Assembly: GCF_014698015.1 (NCBI RefSeq)
Contig: NZ_JACXBS010000002.1
Span: forward strand, 1 to 64,000
Direction: 5' to 3'
DNA length: 64,000 bases
Source of the DNA: Kocuria sp. cx-455
GTDB taxonomy: Bacteria; Actinomycetota; Actinomycetes; Actinomycetales; Micrococcaceae
Below the pieces are notes generated by a model, which saw only the letters and a program-made list of their open reading frames with translations, was not told the origin of the DNA and made no database searches. Within the stretch, counting starts at the first letter, position 1; each line of letters begins with the position of its first letter. The translations under genes and the position numbers were made by a program. Positions 29,528-38,772 of the stretch are shown here, one piece after another.

Positions 29528-30937
29528 TCAGTGGCGAGGTCCCACTCGATCGGTGGGCACCAGTTTGCGACCCGCAGCTCGGGACGCCCTGGTGACCAAC
29601 CGTTCCAGGGGACCGGAACCCATGGCGTGCTGCCACGCCGTGGCCACCAGCGCGGCCACCGCGATCTGGACGATGAACCAGAACACCGGGGTTTCGCTGA
29701 TGGGCACGAATGCCAGGAACACCAGGTGCGCACTGTAGAGGGTCAGAGTCATGGAGCCCATGGCGCCCAGCGGTGCCAGGAAACGGCCGATCCACCGGCA
29801 GATCAACAAGAAGGCTCCCAGCGCCACCATGGCCAGTCCCGCGCTCAGGGCAATGGCGAAGGGCGTGTTGGTGTGCGGGCCAGAAATCAGCAGCCAGCTC
29901 ATGGTGGTGGTCGGAAGTTGCGGGTCCGGACCGTAGTTCTGGATGGTCATGACCTCTTTGCTGGTCAACCACGGGGTGGCAGTGACCAATGCGTCACGCA
30001 CACCGAAGCGCAGCAGCATCATCATGGACAGGCCCTTGGCCACGGCCGCGATCACCGCACCGAAGATCACCAGCAGAATCTGGATCCGATCACGGGTCAG
30101 CGGCAACCGCCCCAGGGCCATGCCCAGGCAGATGAACGCCATCCACGGCAGCGCGGGATAGGTCCCGGTCAAGAACAGTTCTGACAGAACCGCCCCGGGC
30201 TCCGTGACCAAGTTCACGAGGTCGGCGTTGGCGTGCACGTGTGCGGGCAGGACACCCAGTGAGGCCTGCATGAGCATCGGGGCAAAGACCATGAAGAGCA
30301 CGGCGCTCGTGAGCAGCCACCGCACGGGCATGACGGTGAAGGGAATCGCCAGCAGGAACATCAGGCCGTAGTAGATCAAGATGTTGTACGCGGGGAAGTC
30401 CAACGTGTTGAGGAGCAACCCCAGGGTGAACAACAATAGCGCGCGCACAGCCATGCCCACCCGAGCGCGGCGTGCTTCGAGGCCCTTACGGGGGTTCCTG
30501 CCGCCCGTGAGGAAGGCCAGGCTGACACCCGCCAAGACGGCGAACAATGCGGCGGAATGACCGCCGAACAACACCCACGCCAAGGAAGGCTGGTCGGTGG
30601 TGCCCACAGAGGCGGGCAGGGTATGGACCGCGATCATGCCGAGCAACGCAAAGCCGCGAGCGACGTCGACCCCCATGATGCGCCGCTTGGTACGCCGCCC
30701 GTCCGCGCTGGCCACGTTGCGTGTTGCAGCACCTTGGCGAGGCGACGGCGCGGTGGCACGCGGCGGAGCAGTGATCACCGGAGCATTTTCGCTCCAGTGC
30801 TGGGCCTCGGTCGTGGACCGGCGGCCGTTGTCGGAGCCGCCGGTCCAGACCTCACGCTGGGGGCGCTGACCGGGGCGGGGTCGCTCACCGGGAGCGAGGC
30901 ACCCTTCGGGTATTTCCTCCACTGCTTGTTCGTTCAT
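29528..30937 (-). CDS. Polytopic DUF418/HGSNAT-like membrane protein
   Basis: 469 residues. A disordered N-terminal part of about 85 residues is followed by about ten membrane helices. The segment GVDVARGFALLGMIAVHT near residue 90 is the start typical of DUF418/DUF1624 and heparan-alpha-glucosaminide N-acetyltransferase-like proteins; the His there is the likely functional residue. Such proteins move acyl groups across or within the membrane. Its ATG overlaps the stop of the NRPS gene (ATGA), so it probably acts on the same product. Substrate unknown. Confidence 0.75.
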   Translation of the reverse strand: MNEQAVEEIPEGCLAPGERPRPGQRPQREVWTGGSDNGRRSTTEAQHWSENAPVITAPPRATAPSPRQGAATRNVASADGRRTKRRIMGVDVARGFALLGMIAVHTLPASVGTTDQPSLAWVLFGGHSAALFAVLAGVSLAFLTGGRNPRKGLEARRARVGMAVRALLLFTLGLLLNTLDFPAYNILIYYGLMFLLAIPFTVMPVRWLLTSAVLFMVFAPMLMQASLGVLPAHVHANADLVNLVTEPGAVLSELFLTGTYPALPWMAFICLGMALGRLPLTRDRIQILLVIFGAVIAAVAKGLSMMMLLRFGVRDALVTATPWLTSKEVMTIQNYGPDPQLPTTTMSWLLISGPHTNTPFAIALSAGLAMVALGAFLLICRWIGRFLAPLGAMGSMTLTLYSAHLVFLAFVPISETPVFWFIVQIAVAALVATAWQHAMGSGPLERLVTRASRAAGRKLVPTDRVGPRH

Positions 30938-33900
30938 CGGGTGGCCTCCTCGTGTGCTGCCGCCGAGACGGCCTGCGATGTGGTGGTGGGTGCAGTGGAC
31001 ACGATGGGAAGACCATGTCCCGCAACCGGCGGTCCGGGAATGACCTGGGCGCTGACCGCCTGGTCCCCGGCCTCAAGGTGTCGGATGGGGTTACCACCCC
31101 AGTTGCCGTTGGCGGGCACGGTTTCCTGGCGCATGACCAGGGAGCCGGGACCCACGGTTGAGCGTTCTTCGATCGTGGCACCGGGCAGCACAAAGCTGTT
31201 GGGTCCCAACGTGGAGCCCCGGCGCATCGTGACGGGTTCCAAACGCATGATGCGATCGTGGAACAGGTGGGTCTGCAGAACCGTTCCGCGGTTCACGGAT
31301 ACACCTTCTTCGAGGCTGACCAGGTCGAACTCGGGCAGCCACCAGGTCTCGCACCACACGCCCCGTTGTACGCGCGCACCCATGAGGCGGACCCACGCGT
31401 TGAACAACGGAGATCCCACACTGAGTCGGACCAACGAGGGCACGGCCAGGGACTCGGCAAAGACGTCCGCCAACTCGTTGCGCCACACGAACGAGCTGAA
31501 CAGTGGGCGCTCGCCGGTGCGGAAACGACCCATCAGGGCCCATTTCACGATCACGGGGACCAGGCACGCCAACGTACTGGCGCCCAGAAGCACCACACCG
31601 GACCACAGGGCCGTGTACAGCAGACCCTGAAGGCCCATGCCGTGAGCCATGTAGATGGTGGTCAGTGCGTACACGATCATCAGATCGATCCACGCGGACA
31701 CCATGGCCGGGACCAAACGGAAGGCCTCCACGAACGCGCGGGCTGCCTGAAGGCGGCGGGGCGGGCGGAAGGTCGCCGCTTCATCCGCGTCCGTGTGGGC
31801 CCGGGCAATGGGCTGAGCGCGGCGACCGAGCCACGACGAACCGACCGGGGCCTTGTGGGGCGCGGAGCTGAGCACGGCCACGAGGGCGTCCTCGGGGAGG
31901 TCACGGTCCGGACCCACGATTGCGGAGTTGCCCACGAAGGTGCGTTCGCCTATCACGGAGGTTCCCAGGTGCACCCAGCCAAACCCTGCGCGGTGCGAGG
32001 CAATGAGCGAGTGGTCTGCCAGGAAGGAACCGTCCTTGAGGGACGTGAGGTGCGGAATGGTTTCCGCCGTGGAAATTTCGACCGAGCGTCCCACGCGTGC
32101 GCCCAGCAGACGCAGGAACAAGGGCGTGATGCAGGACGCGTAAATCGGGTAGGTCGAGATCAACGTGCGCTGCAAGAGGGTTTCGGTGAACCAGGTGGCC
32201 CAACCCACGGGACCGTTCTGCGGGAAGTAACCGGGGGTGATCATGCCCGCCACCAGGCGCACACAACCCACCACGAGCAGTAGCCACACCGCAGCCGTGA
32301 CGATGACGAAGACCGGGACCCACAACGCAAGGATGGGGAAAACCAGTTCGTAGAGCTCGATCCCGATCACCTGCGGCAGGATCAGGAGCGCGCCCGGGAT
32401 AATCGCCAGGAACGGCAACAGACCGATGATGGCCGCGCCCCCGGAATAAGCCAGGTGGGACTTGACCTTGCCCCAGGTGGGCAGGCCAGGCACAGCGTCC
32501 GGAGTGACCTCGGGCCAGGCCTGCGCGGCGGGACCGCGATGGTACATGGGGGAGCCGCCCCACAGCTCGTCGTTCGGAACAGTTCCGGTCACGTGCGAGC
32601 CCGGCAGGACCTCTGCCCCCTCACCCACGCGGGACCCGGGGTCCACGAGCGTACGGGTACCCACCCGCGAATTGGCGCCGATCTCAATGGCGCCCACGTG
32701 CAGGGTGTCCCCGTCGAGCCAGTAGCCTGCGAGGTCCGCCTCGAACTCCACGGTGGCGTGGTCTCCGATGGTGACGAGACCGGTGACGGTCGGCATGTGG
32801 TGCAGGTGTGCACCGGTGCCCACCTTGTTGCCGAAGAGACGGTGAAGGGTTCGGGCCATAGGTGTGCCCAGCAGAACCTCGTACTTGTTGAACACCACGA
32901 GACGTTCCGCGGCCCAGACCCGCAAGTGGGTCCACTTACCCCGCGGATAATGACCGGGTTTCAGTCCTGCGGTCAACAGCCTCACGGCGGCTGCGCCCAC
33001 CAGTACACGACCGGGCAGGGAGAACATCACGAGCCAGCCGATGACCAGCGGCAGCAGCGGGGGAGTGGGGACCCAGCCGGCACCGACAATCACCGCCAGG
33101 ATCCACACGACGATGAGCGAACCCACCACGTAACGCAATCCATTGACGATGTTCAGACCCACAAGGAAAGCTCCCTGGACCCAGCCGGTCCAGGAGGGCA
33201 GCGGCGCGGGTTCGCGCTTGGAATCCTGGGACGCATCCAGGGTCTGCAAGTAGTTGGCCATACCCCGCAGCGTGGGGTCGGCGTAAATGCGGGCAATCTC
33301 GGTGTCCGGGTGGCTCTGTCGCAGAGCCGAAACCAGCCGGGCCACGCCCACGGAACTACCGCCCATGGCAAAGAAATCGCTGTCCTCGGCAAAGGGGAGC
33401 GGACCGAGTTGATCGGCCCAGAGCTCCGCGAGCCATTCAAGGTCGGCGTCGAGCGAGGGCGCGTCATCGTTTCCGTCGGTGGGCATCGGCCAGGGCAGGG
33501 CCTTGCGGTCCACCTTGCCCGACGTTTTCAAGGGAAGCTCGTCCATGAGGCACAACGCCGGAACCATTTGGCCCGGCAAGCGCTCCGAGAGCCACCCCCG
33601 CACGGCCACGAGGTCCACGGCCCCCTCGAACTCGGGGACCAGATAACCGGCAATGATGTTGTCGCCACCGGGGGTGGGGTGAACCGCGCAGGCGCCGGCT
33701 TGGACGCCGGGGACGGAGCTCATGTAATCGTCTATCTCGCCCAGTTCCATGCGGCGGCCGGAGACCTTCACCTGGTCATCCACACGGCCCGCGAAGACGA
33801 GGCCTTCCTGGTCCGCCTTGACCATGTCACCGGTGCGGTAGGCGCGCTCCCAGCCCAGGGAGGGCAGCGGGGCGTACTTCTCGGCGTCCTTCTCCGGGTC

Positions 33901-35004
33901 CAGGTAGCGACCCAGGCCAACGCCTCCGATGATGAGTTCGCCGGTTTCGCCCCAGGCCACGGGCTGGCCCTGGGTATCGACCACGGCCAGCTCCCACCCG
34001 GGGACGGGTAACCCGATCCGAATGGGGGCGTCTCCGGTCAGGATGGCGCCCGAGCCGATCACCGTGGCCTCCGTGGGGCCGTAGGTGTTCCAGACCTCGC
34101 GTCCGGGGCGGACCAGGCGCTGGGTGAGTTCAAGCGGGCATGCTTCGCCGCCGAAGATCAGCAAGCGCACGGTGTCCAGGGCTTCGCTGGGCCACAATGA
34201 CGCCAGGGTGGGCACGGTGGAGACCGCAGTAATGCGGTGATCAATGATCCAGCGGCCGAGATCGGGGCCGGAGCGAACGACGTCGCGCGGGGCCGGTACC
34301 AGCGTGGCACCGTAACGCCAGGCCAGCCACATTTCCTCGCACGAGGCGTCGAAGGCGACCGACAAGCCGGCCATGACGCGGTCGCCCGGGCCCATGGGGC
34401 GCCTCTGCAGATACATTTTCGCTTCAGCGTCCACGAGAGCGGCCGCGGAGCGATGGGTGATCGCCACGCCCTTGGGTTTGCCGGTGGAACCGGATGTAAA
34501 GATGATCCAGGCGTCGTCCTGGGTGCGCGGTTGTTCGGTGTCACCGGTGGTGGCGACGCTTTCCCTGCGTGTCAGTTCGAGGTCTCGGCCGAAGATCGCG
34601 GCCACGCCGGCTTCTTCCCAGACCGTGCGGGCACGATCGTCGGGATCGTCCCAATCGACCGGCACGTAGGCGGCACCCGCGAACAAGGTCGCGAGGATGG
34701 CAACGTAGAGGTCCACACCGCCGGAGGGAACTCGAATCCCGACGCGATCGCCGCGTCCCACGCCGATGTCCCACAGGCGCTGGACGTGCGTTTCAATGCG
34801 GGCTTCCAACTCGCCGTAGGGCACTCTTTCGTGCTCGTCCTCCAGGGCAATGGCGTCCGGGAACTGGGCAACGGTGTCCAGGACTATGTCCACGAGTGTG
34901 CGTGGTTCCGGAGGTGTCTCTACGGGGTAAACAGCCCGGTCAGACGGTGCTTCGAATGCTTCAGTAGGTTTTTGAGACGAATCTTTAGTAAGAAGACGGT
35001 CCAT
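30934..35004 (-). CDS. Pls/PosA-family non-ribosomal peptide synthetase with membrane C-terminal domain
   Basis: 1,356 residues. The adenylation domain (about 50-500) has A3 FTSGSTGKPKG, A5 NTYGPTEATV, A7 AYRTGDM, A8 GRVDDQVKVSGRRMELGEID and A10 LKTSGKVDRKALP. A carrier domain follows with its phosphopantetheine Ser in FFAMGGSSVG (about 550). The C-terminal 750 residues (NRPS terminal-domain type, as in epsilon-poly-lysine synthetase Pls) alternate membrane helices with three hexapeptide-repeat regions. There is no condensation or thioesterase domain. It probably makes a homo-poly-amino acid or an amino acid-derived conjugate. FDASCEEMWLAW in the binding pocket is seen in the Pls group. ATG 35004 has GGGGGAG upstream. 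Confidence 0.88.
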   Translation of the reverse strand: MDRLLTKDSSQKPTEAFEAPSDRAVYPVETPPEPRTLVDIVLDTVAQFPDAIALEDEHERVPYGELEARIETHVQRLWDIGVGRGDRVGIRVPSGGVDLYVAILATLFAGAAYVPVDWDDPDDRARTVWEEAGVAAIFGRDLELTRRESVATTGDTEQPRTQDDAWIIFTSGSTGKPKGVAITHRSAAALVDAEAKMYLQRRPMGPGDRVMAGLSVAFDASCEEMWLAWRYGATLVPAPRDVVRSGPDLGRWIIDHRITAVSTVPTLASLWPSEALDTVRLLIFGGEACPLELTQRLVRPGREVWNTYGPTEATVIGSGAILTGDAPIRIGLPVPGWELAVVDTQGQPVAWGETGELIIGGVGLGRYLDPEKDAEKYAPLPSLGWERAYRTGDMVKADQEGLVFAGRVDDQVKVSGRRMELGEIDDYMSSVPGVQAGACAVHPTPGGDNIIAGYLVPEFEGAVDLVAVRGWLSERLPGQMVPALCLMDELPLKTSGKVDRKALPWPMPTDGNDDAPSLDADLEWLAELWADQLGPLPFAEDSDFFAMGGSSVGVARLVSALRQSHPDTEIARIYADPTLRGMANYLQTLDASQDSKREPAPLPSWTGWVQGAFLVGLNIVNGLRYVVGSLIVVWILAVIVGAGWVPTPPLLPLVIGWLVMFSLPGRVLVGAAAVRLLTAGLKPGHYPRGKWTHLRVWAAERLVVFNKYEVLLGTPMARTLHRLFGNKVGTGAHLHHMPTVTGLVTIGDHATVEFEADLAGYWLDGDTLHVGAIEIGANSRVGTRTLVDPGSRVGEGAEVLPGSHVTGTVPNDELWGGSPMYHRGPAAQAWPEVTPDAVPGLPTWGKVKSHLAYSGGAAIIGLLPFLAIIPGALLILPQVIGIELYELVFPILALWVPVFVIVTAAVWLLLVVGCVRLVAGMITPGYFPQNGPVGWATWFTETLLQRTLISTYPIYASCITPLFLRLLGARVGRSVEISTAETIPHLTSLKDGSFLADHSLIASHRAGFGWVHLGTSVIGERTFVGNSAIVGPDRDLPEDALVAVLSSAPHKAPVGSSWLGRRAQPIARAHTDADEAATFRPPRRLQAARAFVEAFRLVPAMVSAWIDLMIVYALTTIYMAHGMGLQGLLYTALWSGVVLLGASTLACLVPVIVKWALMGRFRTGERPLFSSFVWRNELADVFAESLAVPSLVRLSVGSPLFNAWVRLMGARVQRGVWCETWWLPEFDLVSLEEGVSVNRGTVLQTHLFHDRIMRLEPVTMRRGSTLGPNSFVLPGATIEERSTVGPGSLVMRQETVPANGNWGGNPIRHLEAGDQAVSAQVIPGPPVAGHGLPIVSTAPTTTSQAVSAAAHEEATR

Positions 35005-35567
35005 TAATATACTCCCCCAAGTAAGAACCTGTAACGCAGGGGGAGCCAAACTGCACACGGGACGAGGCGGCAGTACTTAGTGTCATGAAAATGCCCGGTC
35101 AAGTCCCCCGACTGTACGGGCAGCGCGTCATGTTCTCGCGATGTGGATCTCCAGCATCCCCCTGCTGGTTCAATTGCGTGTTAAACGTAACGGGGCCAAT
35201 CGATGATTTGCAATCGGGATACCTAACGATTTGGTCACGACAAAGGTGACGAGTGTATCTTATCGGACAATCCTGCAGGTCAGCTGAGAAATTACTCGTG
35301 AGTAGAATCGGCACTCACGTGGATGTGAGTCTTCTCATACCCGTCTTGACGCGACGTTCTCCGGGGTTGAACCTGCTGCTGGCCACGTTGGTTGCTCATT
35401 GCGCCGGGGGGGCGATCCAGCCGCGGCCGGGTCCGTTGTTCGGTCCACCAGTGTGGTTCCGGCCGTTCGCAAGATGGGGATCCACGAAGGATTAAAGTGC
35501 TCGAGTCACCCTGCATCAGATGAAGCAGAGTGGCTCGTTGCGGATTGTCCTGAGCGCGGAGTTCTTG
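35005..35567. other. Gene-free 563-nt region upstream of the NRPS gene
   Basis: No credible coding frame on either strand; short frames lack ribosome binding sites and family features. AT content is visibly higher at 35100-35340 than in neighbouring genes. It contains a small hairpin ACTCAC/GTGAGT near 35312-35329. It must hold the promoter of the NRPS gene and the end of the 35568 transcript; I cannot name the sites. Confidence 0.6.
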
Positions 35568-35849
35568 TCAGCTCACTTCTCGCTGAACGGGAACTTCCTC
35601 CGGCGATACCGGGCGCTTGAACCAGATCTTGTACAGACCGAAAAGCGCCACGATGGCCCAGACGGCCTCGGTGATGAACAGTCCCGGGTTGAACGGTGAG
35701 ATGGCGGTGTAGGTGAAGCCGAGTGCGCCCAACAAGTTCAACGTCTGGTACATGGGGGACTTGGAGGTCAGCACTCCGAAGTTCAACAAACCGAAACCGA
35801 TAACGAAGCAGATACCGGCTGCAATGCCGATCTCATACGAGAAAGCCAT
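35568..35849 (-). CDS. Three-helix CBU_0592-type membrane protein (copy 2)
   Basis: 93 residues with three predicted helices and a short basic C-terminal end. The pattern NFGVLTSKSPMYQTLNLLGA ... FNPGLFITEAVWAIVALFGLYKIW matches the CBU_0592 family of unknown function. It is a paralogue of the next gene upstream (36160-35882), which is 32 nt away. Last gene of the five-gene oxidoreductase operon. Confidence 0.8.
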   Translation of the reverse strand: MAFSYEIGIAAGICFVIGFGLLNFGVLTSKSPMYQTLNLLGALGFTYTAISPFNPGLFITEAVWAIVALFGLYKIWFKRPVSPEEVPVQREVS

Positions 35850-35881
35850 GGTCTATATCTCTCTTTCCTGTAGCGGCTCGA

Positions 35882-36160
35882 TCAGTGGGCGGTCTGGGGA
35901 ACATCGGGGCCCGTACGATTGCGGCGTTTCATCCAGATTTTGATGACGCCGTAGAGCCCCAGTAGCGACCAGATCAGCTCGGTCCAGAAAACTCCCGCAT
36001 TGAAGGGACTGGCGGCGGAGGCCGCCAAAAACCCGGCTCCTACGAAATTGAGAAGTTGATAAGTGTAGTGATCCGGGGTCAGCTTGCCGAGGTTGAGCAA
36101 GGCGAAAGCTGCCAGGAGGGCTACGGACGCGATGAGTCCGAATACCACCATGGGAGACAT
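35882..36160 (-). CDS. Three-helix CBU_0592-type membrane protein (copy 1)
   Basis: 92 residues, three helices. Shares with copy 2 the LLN..G.L......YQ.LN..GA motif, SPFN(A/P)G(V/L)F and W...GLYK/VIKIW. Function unknown. AAAGGA lies about 10 nt before the ATG; an internal ATG three codons later is possible. The 71-nt gap from the upstream gene of the operon contains nothing recognisable. Confidence 0.8.
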   Translation of the reverse strand: MSPMVVFGLIASVALLAAFALLNLGKLTPDHYTYQLLNFVGAGFLAASAASPFNAGVFWTELIWSLLGLYGVIKIWMKRRNRTGPDVPQTAH

Positions 36161-36231
36161 GGAGGGACATCCTTTCTGATCAGATGCTGAATGTGGGTGA
36201 GCAAATATTGTCGGCCGGTTCGATCCAGTCC

Positions 36232-37209
36232 CTACCGCTGGCGTTCCACCGATTGGCTGTCACGGGGATCATCAGCGGTCGGGAAATCCAGGTCGGACTG
36301 CGGCTCGATGAGCGGTCGTTGTTCAGCGGTTCGGACATCAATGTCCGGCCGGGATTCGGTGAGTGGCCGTGGATTGCGGATCCTGAGCCGACGCACGAAT
36401 GATCCCTTCTCGGCTTTGGCTGCTTGTGCGAGCGCATCCCGGGCAACGGGTGCCGGGGACGCCAAACCGAGTTCCCTGAGCACGGGTTCAACTCGGGCGG
36501 CCCGCTCCTCGAAGTCGTGAAGTTGCGAGAGGCGAGCCCGGTCCAGTCGGCCCTTGGACTCGAAGTACTTCAGCCTGGGATATCGCCCAGCCATGGCCGC
36601 GCCCCAGTTCAGCGCCGGGGTCCACCAGCTGTTGATCTCGCGGCCCTTGCCCGTGGCCTGGTGTGAAATGACGTCGTCCAGGGCCCCGTTGAGGAGCTTG
36701 AGGTCGAAGTCCACTCCCGGCACATCCGTGTCACCGTCGCCGGTGTAGGAGTCGATCCCGGTCCGCGATGGGCCGGTCCTTGTGTCGCGGTAGCGAGCAA
36801 GCGTCATCATGTCACTGGCGAGCACCGGCTCATTGACCGGAACCCGCTGGGCATCGGGCTCGCCCATCAGTTGGGCCCACGACATGCGAATGAACGTGCG
36901 GTGGTCCTCCATGCCCGGATGGGTGCAGCGCAAACCCACGGCGTATGCCTCGAGAGGTTCCTGAATGAACTGGAACCCGGTGTAGCGCGCCCAGCGCACC
37001 ACTAGAAACTCCTCGGGTGTGGCACCGGGTAGGTGGAAGTTCACCTCTTTCAGGTACTCGTGAACTATCCGGATTTGGTCGTCGGTCAGCTCCATGTCTG
37101 CGTGCAAGGGGAACATGCCGTTGAACGTGTTCCGCAGGGGCCGCTTGATGGCGTTGATGTGCGCATCGAGTTCGGCCTGCGTGCGTGGCTGGCGGTGTTC
37201 ATGTGCCAT
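36232..37209 (-). CDS. Unrecognised soluble protein in the molybdopterin oxidoreductase operon
   Basis: About 325 residues, no signal peptide and no membrane helix. I do not recognise a family. Residues 1-225 look folded (many aromatic and His residues, for example FNGMFPLHADMELTDDQ near 30 and INSWWTPALNWGAAMAGRYP near 190); the last 70 are charged, Pro/Arg/Asp-rich and likely disordered. ATG 37209 is chosen for its GAGGAGAGGA site; ATG 37239 would overlap the previous stop but lacks a site. It lies 29 nt after the membrane oxidoreductase and may be its cytosolic partner. Confidence 0.7.
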   Translation of the reverse strand: MAHEHRQPRTQAELDAHINAIKRPLRNTFNGMFPLHADMELTDDQIRIVHEYLKEVNFHLPGATPEEFLVVRWARYTGFQFIQEPLEAYAVGLRCTHPGMEDHRTFIRMSWAQLMGEPDAQRVPVNEPVLASDMMTLARYRDTRTGPSRTGIDSYTGDGDTDVPGVDFDLKLLNGALDDVISHQATGKGREINSWWTPALNWGAAMAGRYPRLKYFESKGRLDRARLSQLHDFEERAARVEPVLRELGLASPAPVARDALAQAAKAEKGSFVRRLRIRNPRPLTESRPDIDVRTAEQRPLIEPQSDLDFPTADDPRDSQSVERQR

Positions 37210-37238
37210 GTTCGTCCTCTCCTCGTGGCGGGCGCCCA

Positions 37239-38756
37239 TCAGATCAGCTGGTTTCGGTCGTAGAAATCGGCATCCTCGAAATAGCCACCGCGGCCTTCCA
37301 GGATGATGTCGTAGCGATTGACCACCTCAATGCGTTCCAGCCACTTGAGGTTGCGGAAGCCCGTGGACGTTTCGGTGCGCAACCGCACGGGGGCACCATT
37401 CTTGGCCGGGATCTCACCCTCTTCGTTGAGATCGAACGCGATGAGGGTTTGCGGCATCCTTGCTTCGATCATCGGATTGGATTCGTAGTAGGTTCCGCCC
37501 TCGTACAGGGCATCATCCCGCCCCATGTCCTGGAAGCTGAGGTACACCACGTCCGTGGCCCCCGGGAGGGGCTTCACGAGATCCAGCAGATCGGACACGG
37601 GAATACCGTGCCACTTGCCGATCGACGTGAACCCCTGCACACAGTGGTGCAACGTGGTCTGGGAATGGTCACTGGCCAATTCCCTGAGCTGGGCAATGGT
37701 GAGTGACATGGGCCGCTCCACGTACCCGCCAATTTCGAGTACGTAATCGTCCTCGTAGCAGTTGGCCATGAGGGCTAGATACTCCGGGGTCTCAGGTGGC
37801 CGGCCGCTACCACGGAAGTTGTGCGTTGTGTTCTTCAGCTGCACGTCCTTGCCCGACACGTTGTCGCGGTCGTAATGCATGCGGGCCGGAAGACGGTACA
37901 GCAGGTTGGACCAGGGCCGCGCCACAATGTTGTGCAGTTTTTCGACGGCGCGGCCGTCCGTGAGCGTCCACCGTGTCGCGATCACATGCAGGACGAGAAC
38001 CAGAGCCAGGCCGATCGTGAAGACGACACCGCCGGCTATCTGCAGGTCGGTGTGGCCGAAAACGATCTTCGAGGTTTCGTGGCCGTAGCCGTGAAGGACC
38101 ACCATGGCAATGTGAATCACAACGAAGACGATGTAGCCGATCATGCACAGGAAATGAATGGTGCGGATGACTTGGCGGCCACCCATCATCCGGGTGATAC
38201 GCGAGAAGTGGTTGGCAACCGCAGGTGACTGGAATGCCCCCGTGAGAATGACGAGAGGGGTCAGGATGAGAAAGACGAACCCATAGGAAAGTTGTTGAAT
38301 GGCGTTGAACGGCATTCCGCCAATGGGCTCCGGGACGACAAAGGCCATGTAGGAGAGCATGTCCCGGCCGGCTTGGACAAAAGTGTCCAGGCTGGTGGGG
38401 ATGTACCGTCGCCATTGCCCGGTGCCGAACAGCAGCACTATGTAGATGACCCAGCTGGTGACGAACCCCGTTACTGCGATGAAGTGCCAGTAGCGTCCTA
38501 GGCCCAGCAACCCCCTACCTGGCAGGGAAAACCGAGGAGAATAATCGTCGTATTCGCCGCCAACCGTGTAGTACTTGTGCTTTGCAGCTCGCTGGATGGT
38601 GAACTGGGCCCACGCGGTACCGGGAACCGTGTGTTGTGAACGGTAAAGCTTAGGGTACGTTCCCAGAATTTCGATGCCGGATCGAATGAGGAACGAGAGA
38701 AAAATAATGTTGAGGAAGTGCTCGACGCGGAGCCACCAGGGGAATTCGAATTCCAT
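37239..38756 (-). CDS. Fusion of cytochrome b561-like membrane domain and sulfite-oxidase-type molybdopterin domain
   Basis: 505 residues. The N-terminal half (1-275) has about five or six helices with spaced His residues (RYWHF near 93, TIHFLCMIG and VIHIAMVVLHG near 200-225) as expected for a b-type cytochrome binding two haems. The C-terminal half (about 310-505) is an oxidoreductase molybdopterin-binding domain: LHHCVQGFTSIGKWHGIP with Cys372 as probable molybdenum ligand, followed by YESNPMIEARMPQTLIAF. The predicted role is electron transfer between a small substrate and the quinone pool. No Tat signal is present, so the location of the catalytic half needs care. Confidence 0.85.
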   Translation of the reverse strand: MEFEFPWWLRVEHFLNIIFLSFLIRSGIEILGTYPKLYRSQHTVPGTAWAQFTIQRAAKHKYYTVGGEYDDYSPRFSLPGRGLLGLGRYWHFIAVTGFVTSWVIYIVLLFGTGQWRRYIPTSLDTFVQAGRDMLSYMAFVVPEPIGGMPFNAIQQLSYGFVFLILTPLVILTGAFQSPAVANHFSRITRMMGGRQVIRTIHFLCMIGYIVFVVIHIAMVVLHGYGHETSKIVFGHTDLQIAGGVVFTIGLALVLVLHVIATRWTLTDGRAVEKLHNIVARPWSNLLYRLPARMHYDRDNVSGKDVQLKNTTHNFRGSGRPPETPEYLALMANCYEDDYVLEIGGYVERPMSLTIAQLRELASDHSQTTLHHCVQGFTSIGKWHGIPVSDLLDLVKPLPGATDVVYLSFQDMGRDDALYEGGTYYESNPMIEARMPQTLIAFDLNEEGEIPAKNGAPVRLRTETSTGFRNLKWLERIEVVNRYDIILEGRGGYFEDADFYDRNQLI

Positions 38757-38772
38757 GTCTGTAACTCCTTTG

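Noticed and set aside
35253-35495. 80-codon plus-strand frame in the gap upstream of the NRPS gene
   Set aside because: No ribosome binding site, no -10 box at the right distance and no recognisable motif.
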